Below are positions 60,398 through 64,000 of a stretch of 64,000 nt of DNA, piece by piece. The stretch is from assembly GCA_035236585.1 (NCBI GenBank), contig CP141137.1, forward strand, positions 46,398,057-46,462,056. The letters are read 5' to 3'. A program made the translations under genes and the position numbers. Under the pieces are notes generated by a model that worked only from the letters and a program-made list of their open reading frames with translations, was not told the DNA's origin and ran no database searches. Origin of the DNA: Warburgia ugandensis. Its lineage: Eukaryota > Streptophyta > Magnoliopsida > Canellales > Canellaceae. The number at the start of each line of letters is the position of its first letter. Within the stretch, counting starts at the first letter, position 1.

Positions 60398-60878
60398 GGG
60401 AAGCATCCCCTGTAAGAGGAATTATATGGTGCTCCTGGGAGTATTAGAGAGCATATATCAGGCGGAGAGAAAAGGGACAGTGGCCCATTTTTTATACTTT
60501 TACCAAGATCTACACTGTTCATCTGATATTGGCCTCATCTTGATGGCCTGGATGCCAAACACCGCATCAGAGGTGATCTCTAAGGCCTTCTTTACCGTGC
60601 CTATTTTGGTTGAAAAATAGATGGTGTTTTGAAGGGAGACTTTCTTTCTTTCTTTTTTTTTTTTACACCATTGATTTTTCAACCACAAGGGCCTTAGAGA
60701 TCACCTTTAGATGTGAGCTTTGGTATCCAAGCCATTTGGATGAGGCTGAACCAGATGAACGGTTTAGATTTAGGAAAAAGGACAAATGAATGGGCCAGGT
60801 ACCCCTTTCTTTCTGCATGGCATATGCTCCCTAATACTCCTGTGAGTAGCATATAATTCCTCTCCTAGAAATGCTCCC
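60398..60878. mobile_element. fold-back MITE in intron 2
   Basis: The left arm (60398 to about 60625) and right arm (about 60660-60878) are inverted copies over ~220 bp. GGGAAGCATCCCCTG, GAGGAATTATATG, GGAGTATTAG and GGTGATCTCTAAGGCC on the left face CAGGAGTATTAGG, GAGGAATTATATGC and CTAGGAGAGG on the reverse complement of the right. A T-rich loop of ~35 bp separates them. The termini are GGGAGCAT/ATGCTCCC. I see no clean target duplication and no coding. The 90-codon frame across the left arm is an artefact. Confidence 0.75.
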
Positions 60879-61054
60879 GTAGTCTTATTTCCATCACGCT
60901 GCTAATAAGAGAAAACTAATTCAATTGACCATTTCTTTGTGTTTCTTATAACTTGAAATTTTGTTGATTCTGTTTTCTTGATGATTTGATATATGGTCCG
61001 CTTTATTTCTCTCAATTCCAAGGATGCTTATTTGGCATTTCTCTATTGAAACAG

Positions 61055-61092
61055 GTGTATTAAGATAGCAATTGTGCATGATATTGCAGAAG
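61055..61092 (+). CDS. HDDC2: HDDC2-type gene exon 3 (HD dyad)
   Basis: A 38-bp exon between GAAACAG and GTACTT encodes the last base of Arg, then CIKIAIVHDIAE and one base of the next codon. VHDIAE is the His-Asp metal-binding pair of the HD domain (residues 150-151), aligned with AMYHDASE of YfbR. The next expected residues (AIVGD and beyond) are not found in the remaining 2.9 kb, so exon 4 lies outside the window. The small size is unusual but the frame and splice phases fit exactly. Confidence 0.9.
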
Positions 61093-62050
61093 GTACTTTT
61101 TACCTCAGTGGTTCCTTTCTTTGATTGGTCATATTTCCCATTCCTTCTACGTATTCTAAAACCACTGATGGTTGAAATTGTGTACTTGATGCCCCATCAA
61201 GGGTTTCATAACATTGAATTGCATGTGATAGTCATTATTTGTTTATTTTGTGTTTTAATGCATCTATCTATTTGTCTGTATATACATATAAATGTATGTG
61301 ATATGTATACACCTGCAATCTGTTTGTGCATATACAATAAATATATTAATTTATTAAATTATGCCTCTAGATCTATACATCATCAATATATGCATATAGG
61401 TGCTATTTGACCCATTGAAGATTTCATTAATGTACAAACTTTGGATTGAAATAAAAGATTCAGGGTTTTGTAGAATTCACTCAATGCTGCAGCCCTCTAA
61501 TATTAGAAAAATTCATGAAAGATAGCATACAAAATTTTGTATGAAAATTTGAAACAAGAAATACAAGAGATGAATGAAAATGGTAGTGACTTAGAAATAG
61601 AAAGATAGTTGTCAAATGTTGTCGAAAGCCTGCACTAATCTGTTCTTAATGGTACACTCCAATCCTTGTCTGAATATAGCATGATGAACTACCTACAAAA
61701 CCTTCTTCCCTAACATGATGGAAGAGGGGAAATGGAAAGTGCTTGAAATTTATAGTTGCAAGGACTAGAGGTAGCTATGAAGGAAGGGGAAGATAAATCA
61801 TACTACTCTAACTCAAGGTCACCAAATTCTTCTACACCATAGATTATCCACTTCCACTTCAGGCAAATCCAATTTGGGGTTCAGATGCTTCAAAAAAAGT
61901 GGGATTTGGCACTTTGGATTCGCAATTCAATGCTTCTGATTTACCTAAATTGGCAGTTCCAATTTAATCAGATTCTCAAATCTGATCCATTCAAGACGCT
62001 AATTAGATTAAATTAGATGCTTCGATCCAATATATATATATATATATATA
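61093..62050 (+). other. HDDC2: HDDC2-type gene intron 3, 5' part
   Basis: AT-rich intron with no exon match for the missing HDDC2 C-terminus. (TA)n at about 62032-62050 abuts the LINE tail. Confidence 0.6.
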
Positions 62051-64000
62051 TCATCATCATCATCATCAAGACCTTATCCCAATTAGGGGTCGGCCACATG
62101 AATCTTATTCCTCCATTCCACTCTATTAAATACCATGGCTTCATTTAGTCCCAAAGTTTTTAAGTCTTTCCTTACCACTTCTATCCACATTCTTTTGGGC
62201 CTCCCCCTTGCCCTTTTAGAACCTTTAACTTGTATTGCCTCACTCCTAACTGGTGCCATTGTTGGTCTCCTTTGAACATATCCAAACCATCTAAGTCTAA
62301 TCTCCTCCATCTTGTTACTTATTGGTGTTATCCCTAAATTTTCTCTAATATTTTCATTTCTAATTTTATCTTTTCTTGTCTTACCACTAATCCATCTCAA
62401 CATCCTCATTTTTGCGACACTCATCCTATGAGCATGATGTTCCTTAACTGTCCAACACTCTGATCCATAGAGCATGGCCGGCCTTATAGCCATCCTATAG
62501 AATTTTTCCTTTAGTTTGAGTGGCACCCGCCGATCACATAAAACACCCGATGCACATCTCCATTTGTTCCAACCCGCTTGGATTCTCTGGGTAACCTCCC
62601 TCTCAATCTCTCCACTCTCATGGATCAATGATCCTAAGTATCGAAAGTAGTCTCTCATGGGGGACCTCTTGGTTATCAATCTTGACTGGTGTTCCACTCC
62701 TACTCTCCTTGCTAAAATTACATTTCATATATTCTGTCTTAGTTCGGCTAATTTTAAATCCTTCTGATTCTAATGCTTCGCTCCATAACTCTATCTTTAT
62801 GTTTACACCCTCCTTTGTCTTATCAAGTAGGACTATATCATCTGCAAATAGCATGCATCAGGGAATCTCCTCAGGCAGATGTTTTGTTAACTCATCTATA
62901 ACTAATGTGAAAAGGTATGGACTCAATGCCGATCCTTGGTGCAATCTGACAGTGACAGGAAAATCACCAGTCACGCCACTAGTGGTCTTAACATTTGTTA
63001 CTGCTCCCTCATACATATTTTTAATTATGTTTATATACTCCTGAGAAACCCCTTTACCACCCAACATCCTCCATATTAACTCTCTAGGGACTCTATCATA
63101 AGCTTTCTCTAAGTCAATAAAAACCATGTGCATGTATTTTCTCCTCTCCCTATATTTCTCTACTAATTGTCTTAGTAAGAAAATAGCTTCCATGGTAGAC
63201 CTCCCAGGCATGAAACCAAAGTGATTCTCTGATACACTTGTTTCATGTCGTAGCCTCTTCTCAATCACTCTTTCAAAAAGTTTCATGGTGTGGCTCATAA
63301 GTTTGATCCCTCGGTAATTAGTGCAGCTCTGAATGTCTCCTTTATTCTTATAGATTAGTACAATAGAGCTTTTCCTCCACTCATTAGGCATTTTCTTTGA
63401 TTTTATGATCTTGTTAAACAACTTGGTCAACCAAACTACTCCAATATCTCCCATATGCTTCCAAACCTCTATTGGTAGCCCATCAGGCCCCATGGCCTTT
63501 CCTGATTTCATCTTTCTCAAACCCTCTTTTACTTCAAGTATTCTAATCCTACGTTCATATCTATAATATGCAGTGTTATTTAGATTTATAGTATTTTCAA
63601 TCCCTATATTCTCAGGGCCATTGTCATTTAACAATTTTTGAAAATATATTTTCCACCTTTGTTTGATCTCATCATCTTTGACTAATACCCTTTGATCATC
63701 ACTTCTAATGCACCTAACATGCTCTAAGTCCTTACCCTTCTGTTCTCTTACTTTTGCAAGTTTAAACACATCTTTCTCACATTATCTTGTTCCTAGTCTA
63801 TTATAGAGCTCATCATATGCTTTAAGTTTAGCCTCACTTACTATTCTCTTAGCAACGTTTTTAGTATTCTTATATTGTTCATAGTTTTCATTATTTCTAA
63901 TCTTCTGCCATGCTTTAAAACGCATTTGTTTTTCTTTAATAGCTTTTTGCATTGTTTATTCCACCACCATGTTTCCTTTGTTAATAGCCTTTTACCTTTA
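62051..64000 (-). mobile_element. RTE-clade LINE, 3' part, in intron 3
   Basis: The element reads on the minus strand and continues past the right edge. Its 3' end is a (TGA)n tract (TCA repeats on the plus strand, 62051-62068), the trinucleotide tail typical of RTE elements. The reverse transcriptase is at 62083-63800. Upstream (63800-64000) is the linker between endonuclease and RT (KGKRLLTKETWWWN, NYEQYKNTKNVAKRIVSEAK). The endonuclease itself would be beyond the window. Confidence 0.9.
62083..63800 (-). pseudogene. RTE-type LINE reverse transcriptase, broken
   Basis: The frame 63769-62858 holds KSGKAMGPDGLPIEVWKH, IVLIYKNKGDIQSCTNYRGI, FGFMPGRSTMEAIFLLRQL, MVFIDLEKAYDRVPRE and LHQGSALSPYLFTLVIDEL: RT motifs up to the GSALSPYLF block. 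After a TGA near 62855 (where the family has Trp, EIPWCMLFADDIVL) the catalytic FADD motif follows in the same frame. A frame change near 62655 leads into DYFRYLGSLIHESGEIEREV and the C-terminal AGWNKWR, GSECW, MRMLRWISGKTRKDKIRNE segment to a stop near 62083. A further stop lies near 63780. So there are at least three breaks. It is more complete than the split copy at 27315-32840. Confidence 0.92.

Larger units (their letters stand above)
59281..61054 (+). other. HDDC2: HDDC2-type gene intron 2, 1.8 kb
   Basis: The donor is GTTAGG and the acceptor GAAACAG. It holds a CT microsatellite (59991-60034), poly-T tracts near 59617-59640, and a fold-back MITE (60398-60878). Confidence 0.85.

Noticed and set aside
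60348-60688. Open frames on both strands of intron 2
   Set aside because: They run across the arms of the fold-back MITE and match no protein.

Overview
This is nuclear DNA of a flowering plant. It has spliceosomal introns with GT..AG ends, tRNA-derived Au-type SINEs, CACTA, hAT, PIF/Harbinger and Mutator-like transposons, LTR elements primed by initiator-Met tRNA, and protein matches that are all plant-type. I cannot name the species. The only host gene that looks alive is a plastid-targeted HD-domain 5'-nucleotidase (HDDC2/YfbR type). Its first three exons lie at 33671-33970, 59156-59280 and 61055-61092, and the gene runs off the right edge. Almost everything else is transposable DNA in several nested layers, plus host gene fragments carried inside it. 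No tRNA, rRNA or CRISPR array was seen.

Layout, left half. Positions 353-20646 form one 20.3-kb CACTA (En/Spm) transposon with matching CACTACTACA termini and a TGT target duplication. It sits exactly at the junction of a tandem pair of ~168-bp repeats (183-349 and 20647-20813). Inside it are a DUF4216-like remnant of its own transposase (1861-2262), an SBT2-type subtilase gene fragment with its introns (5031-7799), three Au SINEs (the third inside the Harbinger), and a second complete transposon. That second transposon is a PIF/Harbinger element at 8829-20250, flanked by TTA and ending in GATATC-rich arrays. It carries a broken DDE transposase (14581-15330) and fragments resembling a P-type Ca2+-ATPase, a GRF zinc-finger protein, a mitochondrial NFU4/5 protein and an unrecognised protein. 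A compound inverted LTR-like element lies at 10794-12184.

Middle. Positions 20814-33495 are intergenic. They hold a small Mutator-like element with long inverted ends and a C-rich core (21785-22545), a degenerate tandem-repeat tract (about 24.3-25.7 kb), and an RTE LINE fragment split by a 4.75-kb TG..CA sequence with GTTTA target duplications (27672-32420), best read as a long solo LTR.

Right half. The HDDC2-type gene starts after two TGGGCCCA promoter palindromes. Its first intron is 25.2 kb. Of this, 21.7 kb is a hAT transposon (36850-58587) with a broken BED/RICESLEEPER-type transposase on the minus strand. Inside the hAT is a head-to-tail array of a gag-protease-only LTR element: six LTRs alternating with five internal regions (37884-53477). 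The fifth internal region holds a further 1.1-kb inverted-repeat element with GGCGCGCC ends. Intron 2 carries a fold-back MITE (60398-60878), and intron 3 carries the 3' part of an RTE LINE (62051 to beyond 64000). The retroelements are treated as old, broken copies.
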